Below, one piece after another: positions 1 to 8,127 of a stretch of DNA of 43,306 bases (within the stretch, counting starts at the first letter, position 1; each line of letters begins with the position of its first letter). This DNA comes from Candidatus Eremiobacteraceae bacterium (GTDB lineage: Bacteria > Vulcanimicrobiota > Vulcanimicrobiia > Eremiobacterales > Eremiobacteraceae): positions 1-43,306 of the forward strand of contig DATCBN010000081.1 of NCBI GenBank assembly GCA_036511855.1, in the 5' to 3' direction. Both the position numbers and the translations under genes were made by a program. The notes below the pieces were generated by a model. That model was given only the letters and a program-made list of their open reading frames with translations, had not been told where the DNA came from and did not search any database.

Positions 1-169
1 TCCGGCCTAGCTTGACCTCGACGGTCGACCCTCCGGTGAACGATAGGCCCAGCGGCAGTCCGTGATGGACGAACAACGCGATAATGCCTGCGGCGATGAC
101 GATGGCCGACAAGCCGAACCAAAGGTTGCGCTGGCCGACGATATCCCACTTCAGATTGCGAAAGAACAT
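1..169 (-). CDS. secF: Protein translocase subunit SecF, N-terminal part (runs off the window)
   Basis: The reverse strand reads MFFRNLKWDIVGQRNLWFG, then a hydrophobic first membrane segment, then a periplasmic stretch with LSFTGGSTVEVKLG. The FTGGS motif after TM1 is typical of SecF. Only about 56 residues are inside the window. SecF works with SecD as the proton-driven factor that pulls proteins released by SecYEG across the membrane. It starts 9 bases after the secD stop, so the two are almost certainly one transcript. The ATG at 169-167 gives the expected short cytoplasmic N-terminus before TM1. Confidence 0.9.
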   Translation of the reverse strand, partial: MFFRNLKWDIVGQRNLWFGLSAIVIAAGIIALFVHHGLPLGLSFTGGSTVEVKLGR

Positions 170-178
170 GCGCGCCCT

Positions 179-1465
179 CTACGCCCCGTACCAGACGGGC
201 TTGGTCGCGACGTCATTGTCGACGACGATGTCGGTGAACGCGCGCGTGATATTGACCGCGGTCAGCAGTGAGAAGATCGTTCCGATCAGGAGCGTGAAGG
301 CAAAACCTTTGACGGTGCCGGTGCCGAGCCAGTACAACACCGCCGCGCCCACCATCGTGGTGACGTGCGAATCGAAGACGGTCCAAAACGCGCGCTTGAA
401 TCCTACGCCGACGGCAGCGCGGGTCGTGCGCCCTGCCCACAGCTCTTCTTTGATGCGTTCGAAGATCAGCACGTTCGCGTCCACCGCCATGCCGATGGAG
501 AGCACGAAGCCGGCGATGCCCGGCAAGGTGAGGACCACGCCGAATTGCGCGACGTACGCGAGCATCATGAAACAGTACACGACCAGCGCGAAGTCGGCGA
601 GCAGGCCCGGCACGCGATAGACGATGAGCATGAACGCGAGCACGATGCCGAGGCCGACCAAAGACGCGACCAGCGACGTCTGCAAGTCCAGCTTGCCGAG
701 CAACGGTCCGACGTTTTCCACTTCGATGATGCGGGTGGGCACTTTCAGTGCGCCCGAATTGAGCTCGGTCACGAGCGACGTGGCGGTCTCGAGCGTGAAG
801 TTGCCCTCGATCTGCCCGTTCGCACCGATCGCGCCCTGGATGGTGGGCGCCTCGATCAGCTTGCCGTCGATGAAGATCGGCAGCGGATTGCCGATGTTCT
901 TGCGCGTCCATTCAAGGAACCGCCGCGCACCGTCGCTCTTCAATGTGAAATCGACGACGTATGCGCCGCCGCCTGGCGCCGGCGCCGGCTGCGCGCTCGA
1001 AAGGTCCGAACCTGTGATGATCGGCGCTCCCGATGCTTTGTACGCGTTGAACTTCGGATCGTACGTGGAAGTGCCGGCGCTCCCGCGCGCGACTTGCGCA
1101 GCAGTGAGCGGACGCATCTCGAGCACCGCGGCTTGTTGGATCAACTGCAGCGCTTGCTTCGGATCCGTAAGGCCGGGCATCTCGATGTTGATGCGGTCGC
1201 TGCCGACTTTCGAAAAGGAGATTTCGCTCGTGCCGAGCGTGTTGAGACGGTCTTGGAGGACTTGCATTTCCTCGCTTTGGATGTCGGTCGTGATGGTCTT
1301 GTACTGGTCGTTCGGTTCCAGCTCGACGAGCGCGCGCAAGCCGCCTTGCAGGTCGAGACCGAGTTTCACGGTGCTGCTCAGCGGCGTGAAAATGAACCAG
1401 CATCCGACGCACAGGCCGAGGATGACGAGCATCTTGACGAGATGCTTCCAACGATACCAAAACAT
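179..1465 (-). CDS. secD: Protein translocase subunit SecD
   Basis: A 428-residue membrane protein. TM1 is near residues 11-29 and is followed by the SecD signature DLQGG (38-42). A periplasmic domain fills the middle. The last 170 residues hold the remaining membrane segments, including the conserved GMAVDANVLIFERIKEE stretch after TM4. Family knowledge: SecDF uses proton motive force to complete export after SecA/SecYEG. It is shorter than the E. coli protein (615 aa), as in many non-proteobacterial SecDs. The gene lies downstream of the HD gene with a 136-base gap and directly upstream of secF. SecA is encoded at the other end of this window rather than here. Confidence 0.95.
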   Translation of the reverse strand: MFWYRWKHLVKMLVILGLCVGCWFIFTPLSSTVKLGLDLQGGLRALVELEPNDQYKTITTDIQSEEMQVLQDRLNTLGTSEISFSKVGSDRINIEMPGLTDPKQALQLIQQAAVLEMRPLTAAQVARGSAGTSTYDPKFNAYKASGAPIITGSDLSSAQPAPAPGGGAYVVDFTLKSDGARRFLEWTRKNIGNPLPIFIDGKLIEAPTIQGAIGANGQIEGNFTLETATSLVTELNSGALKVPTRIIEVENVGPLLGKLDLQTSLVASLVGLGIVLAFMLIVYRVPGLLADFALVVYCFMMLAYVAQFGVVLTLPGIAGFVLSIGMAVDANVLIFERIKEELWAGRTTRAAVGVGFKRAFWTVFDSHVTTMVGAAVLYWLGTGTVKGFAFTLLIGTIFSLLTAVNITRAFTDIVVDNDVATKPVWYGA

Positions 1466-1559
1466 GACTGGAAGAAGACCTCAAGCGATGAGAAATGCTT
1501 TAGCGACGCCGCTCTGACGAGTTCGAGCCACGGGTTCGTCGGCCCACGTCCCGCCGCCT

Positions 1560-1576
1560 TGCAGGACCGTCCTGCA
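1560..1576. other. 17-base palindrome between the HD gene and secD
   Basis: TGCAGGA, three bases, TCCTGCA: a perfect 7-bp inverted repeat in the only sizeable gap between the flagellar-HD run and secDF. There is no T-run on either side, so it is a poor intrinsic terminator. It could be an operator for secD or chance. Confidence 0.35.
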
Positions 1577-1601
1577 CTTTGCGATGGCCCCGACAATCCG
1601 T

Positions 1602-2264
1602 CTACGTCAAGCGCACGCCGTTGATGGTCACTTCATACGTACAGCCAAGGAGGCGCGCTGCCGCGTCGCTCAGCGCGAAACGCAGCGCGAAGATATCGGC
1701 TATCTCCGCTTGTTCCGCGAACGCGAAATCCGCCGCAAGCCGAAGACTGATCCGGCGCTGCGCCGCATCGAATTCCAGCTCGGCCTTCGTGACCGCGTGG
1801 TTCACCCGGTCGTGGACGTCGAATTCGTTCGCGTCTCGCGTGCGTACGCGCGAACGGTGGATGTCGGCCTTGTCGGCGATGATGAGCGCCGCGCAGACGG
1901 CGTTCACCGGCACGCCGCGCTCGGTCTCATCGTGATTGCCGATGGCCGCGACCACTTCGGCCGCATCTTCGACCGCGAAGCCGCGCGCGGTGAGCAACGG
2001 ATACGCCATCACCGCGCCGGCCGCGGCGTGGGTGTTGCGGCCCACGACATTGCCGATGTCGTGCAACAGCCCGGCGACGGCGGCAAGCTCTTGTGCGCGG
2101 TCGTCGTGCTTCAGATCCGCGAGCAATTTCGCGCCGTTGACCGCGACGAGCGTGACGTGGCGGCGTCCGTGATCGGTGTAGTTCATCGCGCCCAAGGTAC
2201 GATCGGCCGCATCGATCAAACCTAGTATTTCCGGGTCGCGGCGCAGCGACTCGAAGCGCTTCAT
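1602..2264 (-). CDS. HD-domain metal-dependent phosphohydrolase
   Basis: A 220-residue soluble protein. The metal-binding H...HD...D pattern is visible: His36 in DHGRRH, His68-Asp69 in GLLHDIGN, His111-Asp112 in GNHDETERG, and Asp131 in ADKAD. HD-domain proteins hydrolyse phosphate esters of nucleotides or cyclic dinucleotides, but the substrate cannot be read from the sequence. Its ATG overlaps the flhA stop (ATGA, 2264-2261), so it is translationally coupled to the flagellar export genes. This coupling raises the possibility of a nucleotide-signalling role tied to that system, which is inference. It lacks a GGDEF, EAL or receiver domain and the extra Gly-rich motif of HD-GYP proteins. Confidence 0.8.
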   Translation of the reverse strand: MKRFESLRRDPEILGLIDAADRTLGAMNYTDHGRRHVTLVAVNGAKLLADLKHDDRAQELAAVAGLLHDIGNVVGRNTHAAAGAVMAYPLLTARGFAVEDAAEVVAAIGNHDETERGVPVNAVCAALIIADKADIHRSRVRTRDANEFDVHDRVNHAVTKAELEFDAAQRRISLRLAADFAFAEQAEIADIFALRFALSDAAARLLGCTYEVTINGVRLT

Positions 2265-4312
2265 GTCGCCAAGCCTTCTTCGATGGCGAGCGCATACCCC
2301 GGCGCCACTTCGTCGATGGCAAGCACGGTCGCACGCACGCCCGCGATCTCCGCAAATCGCGCGAGCGCGGGCCGCACGTGGCGCCCGCAGACGATGACGA
2401 CGGCGCCGCCCCGGCGCGCTGCGACGCCAGAAAGCGATACACGCAGACGGTCCGCGATCTCTGGACCAAGCCCGAAAAGCGGACCACCTTCGGTCTGCAG
2501 GAGCGCGCCCGTCAAGAGCTGTTCGAGTTCGGGTCCAAGCGCGATCGCGCGAATGGTTCCGTCGCGGTCTGCGATGTCCGAACAGATCGAAGGCGCGAGC
2601 CTGCGACGCGCGGCTTCGCCGATCATTGATGCGTCTTTGGTGGATTCGGCTTCGTCCGCGATCGTCTCGAGCACGGCCACGATGTCTCGGATCGAGACGG
2701 CTTCGCGTACGAGATGTTGAAGAACGCGCTGCACGAGTCCGAGACTCGCCACTTCCGGCACGACGCCTTTGATCGCGGCCGGATGCGTGCGGCGGACGTG
2801 ATCGAGCAAAGCCTGGACTTCCTGCCTGCCAAGAAAGGCGTGCGCGTTCGCCCGCACCGCGCTTGCCAACGCCGACGCAAGAACGCCGATGGGGTCGACC
2901 GTGATGGCTCCTGCCGTTGCGGCCGCGTGTGCGACCGTGCCGGCCTCGACCCAGCGGGCATCGGCGCCCGTCACGGGATCTTGCGCCGATTCGCCCGGCA
3001 ACTGCGACAGCGCCGGCCGCGTGCCGATGGCGAGCGCGCGGTCTGCGTGCAGTTCGCCGCGGACAGCGACGCGGTCACGCACGCGGATCGCATAACCTCG
3101 CGGCGGCAAACGCAGATCGTCGCGCACGCGAACGCCGGGAAGCACAACGCCGAGTTCGAGCGCGATTTTCGTGCGTACGCTTGCGATCCGCGCGAGCAAC
3201 GACGACCCTGCCGGCTCGTCGAGAAGCGGCAAGAGCGCCTCGCCGACATCGATGCTGAGCTGGTCGACGCCGACAAGCGCGACGGCGTTTTCCGGTTTGC
3301 GGGCGTCGGCGCGGCGGCGCTGCGCATCTTCGGCAGCCGTGGCGCGCGCGCGCCGCTCGTTGGACCGCAGCGATGCATGCGCGATGCCCAAGCCGGCGAG
3401 GCCAAGCGCGCCGAACGCGAAGTGGGGCGTGCCGGGGACGAACGCGAGCACGAGCATGGCGCCGCCGACCGAACGCATCGCGCCTGGGTGGGCCGATAAC
3501 TGGCGTGCGAGATCATCGCCGAGCGCGGCGTCGCTTGCCGCCCGCGTGACCATGACGCCGGCCGCCGTCGAGATGAGAAATGCCGGCAACGTCGTGGCGA
3601 GCGCATTGCCAATGGAAAGCAGCGCAAAGGTCTGCACGGCGGCACCGGCGTCCAAATGTTTTTGAAGCACGCCGATCGCAAAACCTGCGACCAGATTGAC
3701 CGCGACGATGACGACGGCTGCGATCGCATCGCCCCGCACGAACTTCCCGGCGCCGTCCATCGCGCCGTAGAAGTCGGCCTCCGCTTGCACCGCGCGACGC
3801 CGCGCGCGCGCCGCGGGCGCGTCGATGAGTCCGGCGTGGAGATCGGCGTCGATCGCCATCTGCTTGCCCGGCATCGCGTCGAGCGTGAAGCGCGCGGCCA
3901 CCTCGGCCACCCGCTGCGTTCCATTTGCGACGACCGCCAATTGGACGACGAGCAGGATGACGAATAGCAAGAGGCCGACAACGACGTTGCCGCGCATGAC
4001 GAACTCGCCGAACGCCGGAATCACCGTGCCCGCGCCGCCAGGCACGTCGCCTTGTGTGAGGATGAGACGCGTCGCGGAGACGTCGAGGCTTAACCTGAAG
4101 AGCGTGGCGATGAGCACGAGCGACGGAAATGCCGAGAGCTCGAGCGGATCCTGCACCGATAACGCCGTGACCAGCACGGCGCATGCGGCCATGACGTCGA
4201 GTGCGAGCAATGCGTCGAGCAAGAACGGCGGCAGCGGCACCACCAGCATCGCGACGATCGAAAGCACGGCGGCGACAAGCACGCGGCCGCCGCGAGCGGA
4301 GCCTGTCGTCAA
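2261..4312 (-). CDS. flhA: Flagellar type III export gate protein FlhA
   Basis: FlhA is the proton-channel and substrate-docking ring of the flagellar export gate. About 683 residues: an N-terminal membrane half, with VPLPPFLLDALLALDV in TM1-2 and the family stretch LFRLSLDVSATRLIL after TM3. The cytoplasmic linker carries LDAMPGKQMAIDADL, the FHIPEP-family hallmark. The C-terminal half is a cytoplasmic docking domain containing an RRTHP stretch. Start: a TTG at 4312 overlaps the flhB stop (TTGA), matches the 4-base junctions of the other genes and gives a normal short N-terminus. An upstream in-frame start at 4384 would add 24 non-conserved residues inside flhB. The gene is followed by the HD gene with an ATGA overlap. 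Confidence 0.92.
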   Translation of the reverse strand: MTTGSARGGRVLVAAVLSIVAMLVVPLPPFLLDALLALDVMAACAVLVTALSVQDPLELSAFPSLVLIATLFRLSLDVSATRLILTQGDVPGGAGTVIPAFGEFVMRGNVVVGLLLFVILLVVQLAVVANGTQRVAEVAARFTLDAMPGKQMAIDADLHAGLIDAPAARARRRAVQAEADFYGAMDGAGKFVRGDAIAAVVIVAVNLVAGFAIGVLQKHLDAGAAVQTFALLSIGNALATTLPAFLISTAAGVMVTRAASDAALGDDLARQLSAHPGAMRSVGGAMLVLAFVPGTPHFAFGALGLAGLGIAHASLRSNERRARATAAEDAQRRRADARKPENAVALVGVDQLSIDVGEALLPLLDEPAGSSLLARIASVRTKIALELGVVLPGVRVRDDLRLPPRGYAIRVRDRVAVRGELHADRALAIGTRPALSQLPGESAQDPVTGADARWVEAGTVAHAAATAGAITVDPIGVLASALASAVRANAHAFLGRQEVQALLDHVRRTHPAAIKGVVPEVASLGLVQRVLQHLVREAVSIRDIVAVLETIADEAESTKDASMIGEAARRRLAPSICSDIADRDGTIRAIALGPELEQLLTGALLQTEGGPLFGLGPEIADRLRVSLSGVAARRGGAVVIVCGRHVRPALARFAEIAGVRATVLAIDEVAPGYALAIEEGLAT

Positions 4313-5409
4313 GTCGCTACGGATTCCCGATCGTCCAGGCCGGCCTGCGCACCCGGAAGCGCGCCGCGCGTTCTCATTATCCACGCGAAGACTGCTGCCA
4401 CCGCCGCGTATGCCTCCTCAGGTATCGGGCAGTCGGCTTCCGCCCGCGCATAGAGCAAGCGGGCGAGCTCGGGCGCTTCCACGATCGGCACCCCATATGT
4501 CTCCGCGGCGCCGCGCAAGAGCGACGCCATGAGGTCGGCGCCGCGCGCGACGACGACCGGCACGTCGATCTCCGGCGGACAATAGCGAAGCGCGATGGAT
4601 ATGTGCGTGGGATTGGTCACCACGGCGGTCGCGTTTCTTACGGCGCTGATCCGTACGCCGCGCGCGCGCTTCGCAGCCGCATGCCTGCGCCGCGCTTTGA
4701 TCTCCGGGCGGCCTTCATTGTCGGCGCGCTCTTCTTTCACTTCGCGCGGCGTCATGCGCAGCCCGCTCATGTGCCGGTGCCGCGCAAGCACGATGTCGGC
4801 GGCGCCGACGAGCAGTGCGATCGGCGCCGCGCGGCGCCACGTGTCCGCAAGCGCGGCGCCGAACGCCGTCATGTCGGCGCCGAAGTCGAACCGCTGCGAT
4901 GCGATGCCTGCCCATGCGTGCACCGCCGCCGCGGCAGAGAAGACGATCGCCGCTGCACCGGCAAGCGCGACGCCCGCGCCGGCAAAGTCGGCAGTCGCGA
5001 GCTTTTTCGCGCCCCCGGCCCATGATAGCCGATCGCCGTCGATGCGCAGCGCCGCCACGCTGGGCGACACGCCGCCGCACAACCCTGCGGAAATGAATGT
5101 CGCAGACACCGCGCACACCCATGCGCAGCCGATGGCGGACCACGGCGCCGCGGCGCGAAGCAACGTTGCCGCCGGCCGGCTCAATGCGGACGCGTCTTCA
5201 TGCGCCGCCGCAGCGGCATGCAGCGCAGACTCGCGCGCGATCTCCATCCACCACGCCGTCGCGTGACCACACGTCGCCGCCACAACTGCGCACGCCGTGA
5301 CCGTCAGTGCGGCTACCGCACCTGCGCTCCTAGCGGCATTGCCTTGCGAGCGCGCCTTCGCGAGGCGGCGCTGCGTCGGCGGTAGCGTGCGCTCGTCGTC
5401 GCCGCTCAT
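4309..5409 (-). CDS. flhB: Flagellar export switch protein FlhB
   Basis: FlhB sets the substrate-specificity switch of the flagellar secretion apparatus. 366 residues: N-terminal basic segment (RTLPPTQRRLAKARSQGN), four hydrophobic segments up to about residue 210, then MTPREVKEERADNEGRPEIK and the autocleavage tetrapeptide NPTH (266-269), followed by the compact C-terminal domain. All match the family, and the intact NPTH implies working autocleavage. ATG at 5409 overlaps the fliR stop (ATGA). The membrane part is unusually Ala-rich. The open frame continues upstream to 5997, but that part is the reverse of fliR in another frame and has no FlhB similarity. Confidence 0.92.
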   Translation of the reverse strand: MSGDDERTLPPTQRRLAKARSQGNAARSAGAVAALTVTACAVVAATCGHATAWWMEIARESALHAAAAAHEDASALSRPAATLLRAAAPWSAIGCAWVCAVSATFISAGLCGGVSPSVAALRIDGDRLSWAGGAKKLATADFAGAGVALAGAAAIVFSAAAAVHAWAGIASQRFDFGADMTAFGAALADTWRRAAPIALLVGAADIVLARHRHMSGLRMTPREVKEERADNEGRPEIKARRRHAAAKRARGVRISAVRNATAVVTNPTHISIALRYCPPEIDVPVVVARGADLMASLLRGAAETYGVPIVEAPELARLLYARAEADCPIPEEAYAAVAAVFAWIMRTRGALPGAQAGLDDRESVAT

Positions 5410-6119
5410 CCGTGCGCGCCTACCGCCGCGGCGGCGCGCCAGGCGATGGCATCGAGCGCCGACACCAACGCGCCCGCGCCGACGATGAGCGAAGCGATGA
5501 CCAGCATCGAACCGATCGGTGCGCCGAGGAACATCCCGTTGATGCGCGGCGCCAAACGCGAGATGCCGCCTGCGGCCGCCGTCGCAAACGCTTGCGCGAC
5601 GATGGCGGGACCGGCAGCCGCGAGTGCGATCTGAACGCAGGCGCTTGCCAAGGCGGCGACGACGGACGCGCCGATGGCATGATAATCGGGCGCTATGCAT
5701 ACCTGCACGAGCCTGTTGAACGCGCCGCCGAAGAAGAACCAACCGAATGCCGACGTGCAGAGCAGCCCTGCCGGACCGGACTCGCCGAAGACGTCGCGCA
5801 CGGGGCCGGATTGAGACGCCACCGCCGCGTCGATGAGTCCGCCGGCCGCTGCCGCCGCGCCTGCGACGATCGTCGCGCACAGTCCGATGGCTGCGCCGTG
5901 TGCCGCATTGACGAGCGCTGCGACGGCGAACGCGCTCCAGTCGCGAAAGCTTTCGGCATCCGAATGCTGCGCGCTCGCGGCAGCGGGGGCCAAGCACAAC
6001 GCGATCACGACCCGGACGACGCGCGGCACCGCGCGCGAACGACCGAGCGGCATGGCAGCCGCGAAGGCAGCGGTGTGCGCGAATCCGAGCGCGAGCGCGA
6101 TATCTTCGTGCCCTATCAC
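5406..6119 (-). CDS. fliR: Flagellar export membrane protein FliR
   Basis: A 237-residue, highly hydrophobic protein in the fliR position between fliQ and flhB. Family knowledge: FliP, FliQ and FliR form the helical export pore in the basal body. About five or six hydrophobic segments are visible, including LALGFAHTAAFAAAMPLG at the N-terminus. A late stretch, APRINGMFLGAPIGSMLVI, fits the FliR region that reads PQxNxFxxGxPxK in homologues. The start is GTG at 6119, overlapping the fliQ stop (GTGA). It is somewhat shorter and more Ala-rich than typical FliR (about 260 aa), so the assignment rests on both sequence pattern and position. Confidence 0.85.
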   Translation of the reverse strand: MIGHEDIALALGFAHTAAFAAAMPLGRSRAVPRVVRVVIALCLAPAAASAQHSDAESFRDWSAFAVAALVNAAHGAAIGLCATIVAGAAAAAGGLIDAAVASQSGPVRDVFGESGPAGLLCTSAFGWFFFGGAFNRLVQVCIAPDYHAIGASVVAALASACVQIALAAAGPAIVAQAFATAAAGGISRLAPRINGMFLGAPIGSMLVIASLIVGAGALVSALDAIAWRAAAAVGAHG

Positions 6120-6385
6120 GCGCGTGCGAGCTCGGGCAGCGCGCGCATCACCGTATAGAACAGGTCGGCGAGCAGGGCGAACGCGGCGGGCCCAAACACG
6201 CCCGCAGCCCACGCGATCGCCAACAGCTTGGGAAAAAACGAGATATTTTGATCCTGCACTTGGACGACCGTTTGCACGATGCCGACGGCGACGCCGACGC
6301 ACCCGACAAGCGCCACCACCGGCATGGCGATGAGCGCGGCCGTCTGCATGGCGGCGAGGAACAGTGATTGTGCTACGGCCGGCAT
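6116..6385 (-). CDS. fliQ: Flagellar export protein FliQ
   Basis: 89 residues from the ATG at 6385, exactly the usual FliQ length. Two long hydrophobic helices are separated by a short loop carrying VGIVQTVVQVQDQNISFFPKL. This corresponds to the conserved FliQ stretch with QxxTQIxEQTLSFxPK. FliQ packs around FliP/FliR in the export gate. An in-frame ATG at 6412 would overlap fliP by 20 bases and add 9 residues not seen in the family, so the later ATG is preferred. This is the only junction in the run that is a short 7-base gap rather than a 4-base overlap. Confidence 0.92.
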   Translation of the reverse strand: MPAVAQSLFLAAMQTAALIAMPVVALVGCVGVAVGIVQTVVQVQDQNISFFPKLLAIAWAAGVFGPAAFALLADLFYTVMRALPELARA

Positions 6386-6392
6386 CGGCGCG

Positions 6393-7073
6393 TCACCGGT
6401 ACGATGCGGCAAGTGCTCCGGCTACGAGCGTCCACCCGTCGACGGCGACGAAGAGCAGAAGTTTGAGCGGCAAAGAGAGCGTCGCCGGCGAGACCATGAA
6501 CATCCCGAGCGACATCAGCACTGCTGCGGTCACCATGTCGATGACCGCGAACGGAAGCGCCAAGGCAAAGCCCATCGCGAATGCTGCCCGCAGTTCGCCG
6601 ACCAAGAAAGCCGGCGCGACGGCGACGAACGCGGCTTGCGCCGGCGCTCCGGTCTTCTCCCGAGCCATGCGGGTGAAGGCGGCGACGTCCGACGGCCGCG
6701 CCTGGCGCAACATGAATGCCCGCAATGGTTCCGAACCACGCTCGATAGCTTGCGCCGGCGTGAGCCGGTGCGCGAGATACGGCCGGACCGCATCATCGTC
6801 GACGCGCGCAAGGGTGGGCGCCATGATCGCGGCGGTGAGCATGATGGCCAGCGCAGCCAGCACTGCGTTCGGCGGCAACGACGGCGCACCGAGCGCGGCG
6901 CGTAGCAGGCCGAGCACGACGATGATGCGCGTGAACGAAGTGGCGGCGACCGCCAAGAGCGGCACGATGGAAAGGGCGAAAAATCCGACGATGAGATCGA
7001 CGGGCGTGCCGGCCTGCGGCGCGGCCGCGGCGTGCGGCGCGAGCGTGTGCACAGCGGACGAAACGGAGATCAC
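6393..7073 (-). CDS. fliP: Flagellar export pore protein FliP
   Basis: A 226-residue membrane protein, near the typical length. Clear FliP hallmarks: ATSFTRIIVVLGLLRAALG near the N-terminus and MSLGMFMVSPATLSLPLKLL followed by VDGW at the C-terminus. A periplasmic domain lies between the second and third membrane segments. FliP is the core of the export pore. The start is GTG at 7073, overlapping the fliN stop by four bases (GTGA). The N-terminal residues before TM1 are a short Ala/Pro-rich stretch instead of a classical FliP signal sequence. Confidence 0.93.
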   Translation of the reverse strand: MISVSSAVHTLAPHAAAAPQAGTPVDLIVGFFALSIVPLLAVAATSFTRIIVVLGLLRAALGAPSLPPNAVLAALAIMLTAAIMAPTLARVDDDAVRPYLAHRLTPAQAIERGSEPLRAFMLRQARPSDVAAFTRMAREKTGAPAQAAFVAVAPAFLVGELRAAFAMGFALALPFAVIDMVTAAVLMSLGMFMVSPATLSLPLKLLLFVAVDGWTLVAGALAASYR

Positions 7074-7336
7074 GAGAGCTGTTCGCGCGGCGTTGCGAGC
7101 GCCGCGATCTCAACGGCCAGCGAACCGTCTTGCGTCACGACGATATCACCGTGCGCGATCGCAACGCCGTTGACCAAAAGCGCCACCGGTGCATCCGGTG
7201 CGGCGTCGAGCGGCACGACGACGCCCGGCGCAAATCCGAGCACATCCGCCACGCGCACGGAAGCGCGGCCGAGCACGACTCGCACGTCAAGCGCGACCGA
7301 GTTCAAAGCGGCGAGGGTCAAGCGATCTTCGATCAC
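7070..7336 (-). CDS. fliN: FliN-type switch/C-ring protein (SpoA domain)
   Basis: About 88 residues made almost entirely of one SpoA (surface presentation of antigens) domain. The run LDVRVVLGRASVRVADVLGF, then PGVVVPLD and VALLVNGVAIAHGDIVV, follows the FliN pattern closely. FliN forms the lower C-ring, which handles switching and delivers export cargo. The GTG start at 7336 overlaps the preceding fliM-like stop (GTGA); a start at 7351 is possible but would overlap more. It lacks the long Pro-rich N-terminus of proteobacterial FliN. Confidence 0.85.
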   Translation of the reverse strand: MIEDRLTLAALNSVALDVRVVLGRASVRVADVLGFAPGVVVPLDAAPDAPVALLVNGVAIAHGDIVVTQDGSLAVEIAALATPREQLS

Positions 7337-8127
7337 GCTGCGTCGCCGCACTGGACTGCGGCGATCTCGAGCGCCCGCACCGCACAGCCAGCCTCATCGG
7401 AGGCTGCGCCCGCCCGCCCTCGCGCAAGCCGCACATCGGGATTTGCGCAGATGTTCACGGCGCCGAGCGATCCGCGCGGCAACGGCACGATCGTACCCGG
7501 TCGCCACCCTAAGATGTCGGCGAGCGTGACCGCGACCGGCGCGACCTCGACAGACAACATGATGGGCACTGCTTGCAGATCGGGCACGCCGTCTGCATTG
7601 TCTGCGACCGGGTTGCTGCGGTCTGCCGGCGCGGGCGGCGCGAACAGCTGCAGCGTGGCCGAGCGGCCACTGCGGGGGGTGAGATCGACGTTGCACCGCC
7701 ACCACTGCTCGTGAAGCGGCCTTTCGCGTTCGCATTCGGCGAGTTGCGATTCCGGCGAACCCGCACGTAGGAAAAGACGCTCCATCGTTTCAGCGACGAT
7801 CGCGCGCTCGATAGACGTTGGCCGTACTGCGCCGGGTCCGCCGAGCACGGCTTCGAGCAGCGCTGCCTGCGATTCGAAATCGACGATGCACCAAGCGATG
7901 GTCTCGGCTTGCGCAACGCGCCATGCGCGGTCGCCGAGCGGTGATGGCGCGTAGCCGCCGCGTTCGGCTTGCGCATACGCGACGTCCATGCGCCGGTGCA
8001 GTGCGCCGGGCGCGTTGTCCGCAACGCGGCGGCTGAGCTCTTCGAGCACGATCGGCGCCGAAGGCGTGTTGCGGACGCGGCTGCCCGAACGAGGCCATGA
8101 TGGGCGGCGCAATGATGTGCGCCTCAC
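7333..8127 (-). CDS. FliM/FliY-like C-ring protein with C-terminal SpoA domain
   Basis: 264 residues from a GTG at 8127 that overlaps the upstream stop (GTGA). The C-terminal third is a SpoA domain (PIMLSVEVAPVAVTLADILG, then RPGTIVPLPRG), as in FliM, FliY or type III secretion SctQ. The N-terminal two thirds, starting around PIVLEELSRRV, occupy the place of the FliM middle domain but are divergent. I do not see the FliM N-terminal CheY-binding peptide (LSQxEIDALL) or the FliG-contact GGxG motif. So it may be a reduced FliM that supports export or the C-ring without normal chemotactic switching; that is inference. Translational coupling to fliN supports a shared C-ring complex. Confidence 0.75.
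   Translation of the reverse strand: MRRTSLRRPSWPRSGSRVRNTPSAPIVLEELSRRVADNAPGALHRRMDVAYAQAERGGYAPSPLGDRAWRVAQAETIAWCIVDFESQAALLEAVLGGPGAVRPTSIERAIVAETMERLFLRAGSPESQLAECERERPLHEQWWRCNVDLTPRSGRSATLQLFAPPAPADRSNPVADNADGVPDLQAVPIMLSVEVAPVAVTLADILGWRPGTIVPLPRGSLGAVNICANPDVRLARGRAGAASDEAGCAVRALEIAAVQCGDAA

Noticed and set aside
365-1624. 419-codon plus-strand open frame opposite secD
   Set aside because: It is the complement of secD and its upstream gap. It has no recognisable motif, and its composition is rich in Arg, Glu and Asp as expected for antisense of a GC-rich gene.
5410-5997. Upstream extension of the flhB frame (about 196 codons)
   Set aside because: It lies within fliR on the same strand in another frame, is Arg-rich and has no FlhB features. 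The ATG at 5409 with an ATGA overlap is the better start.
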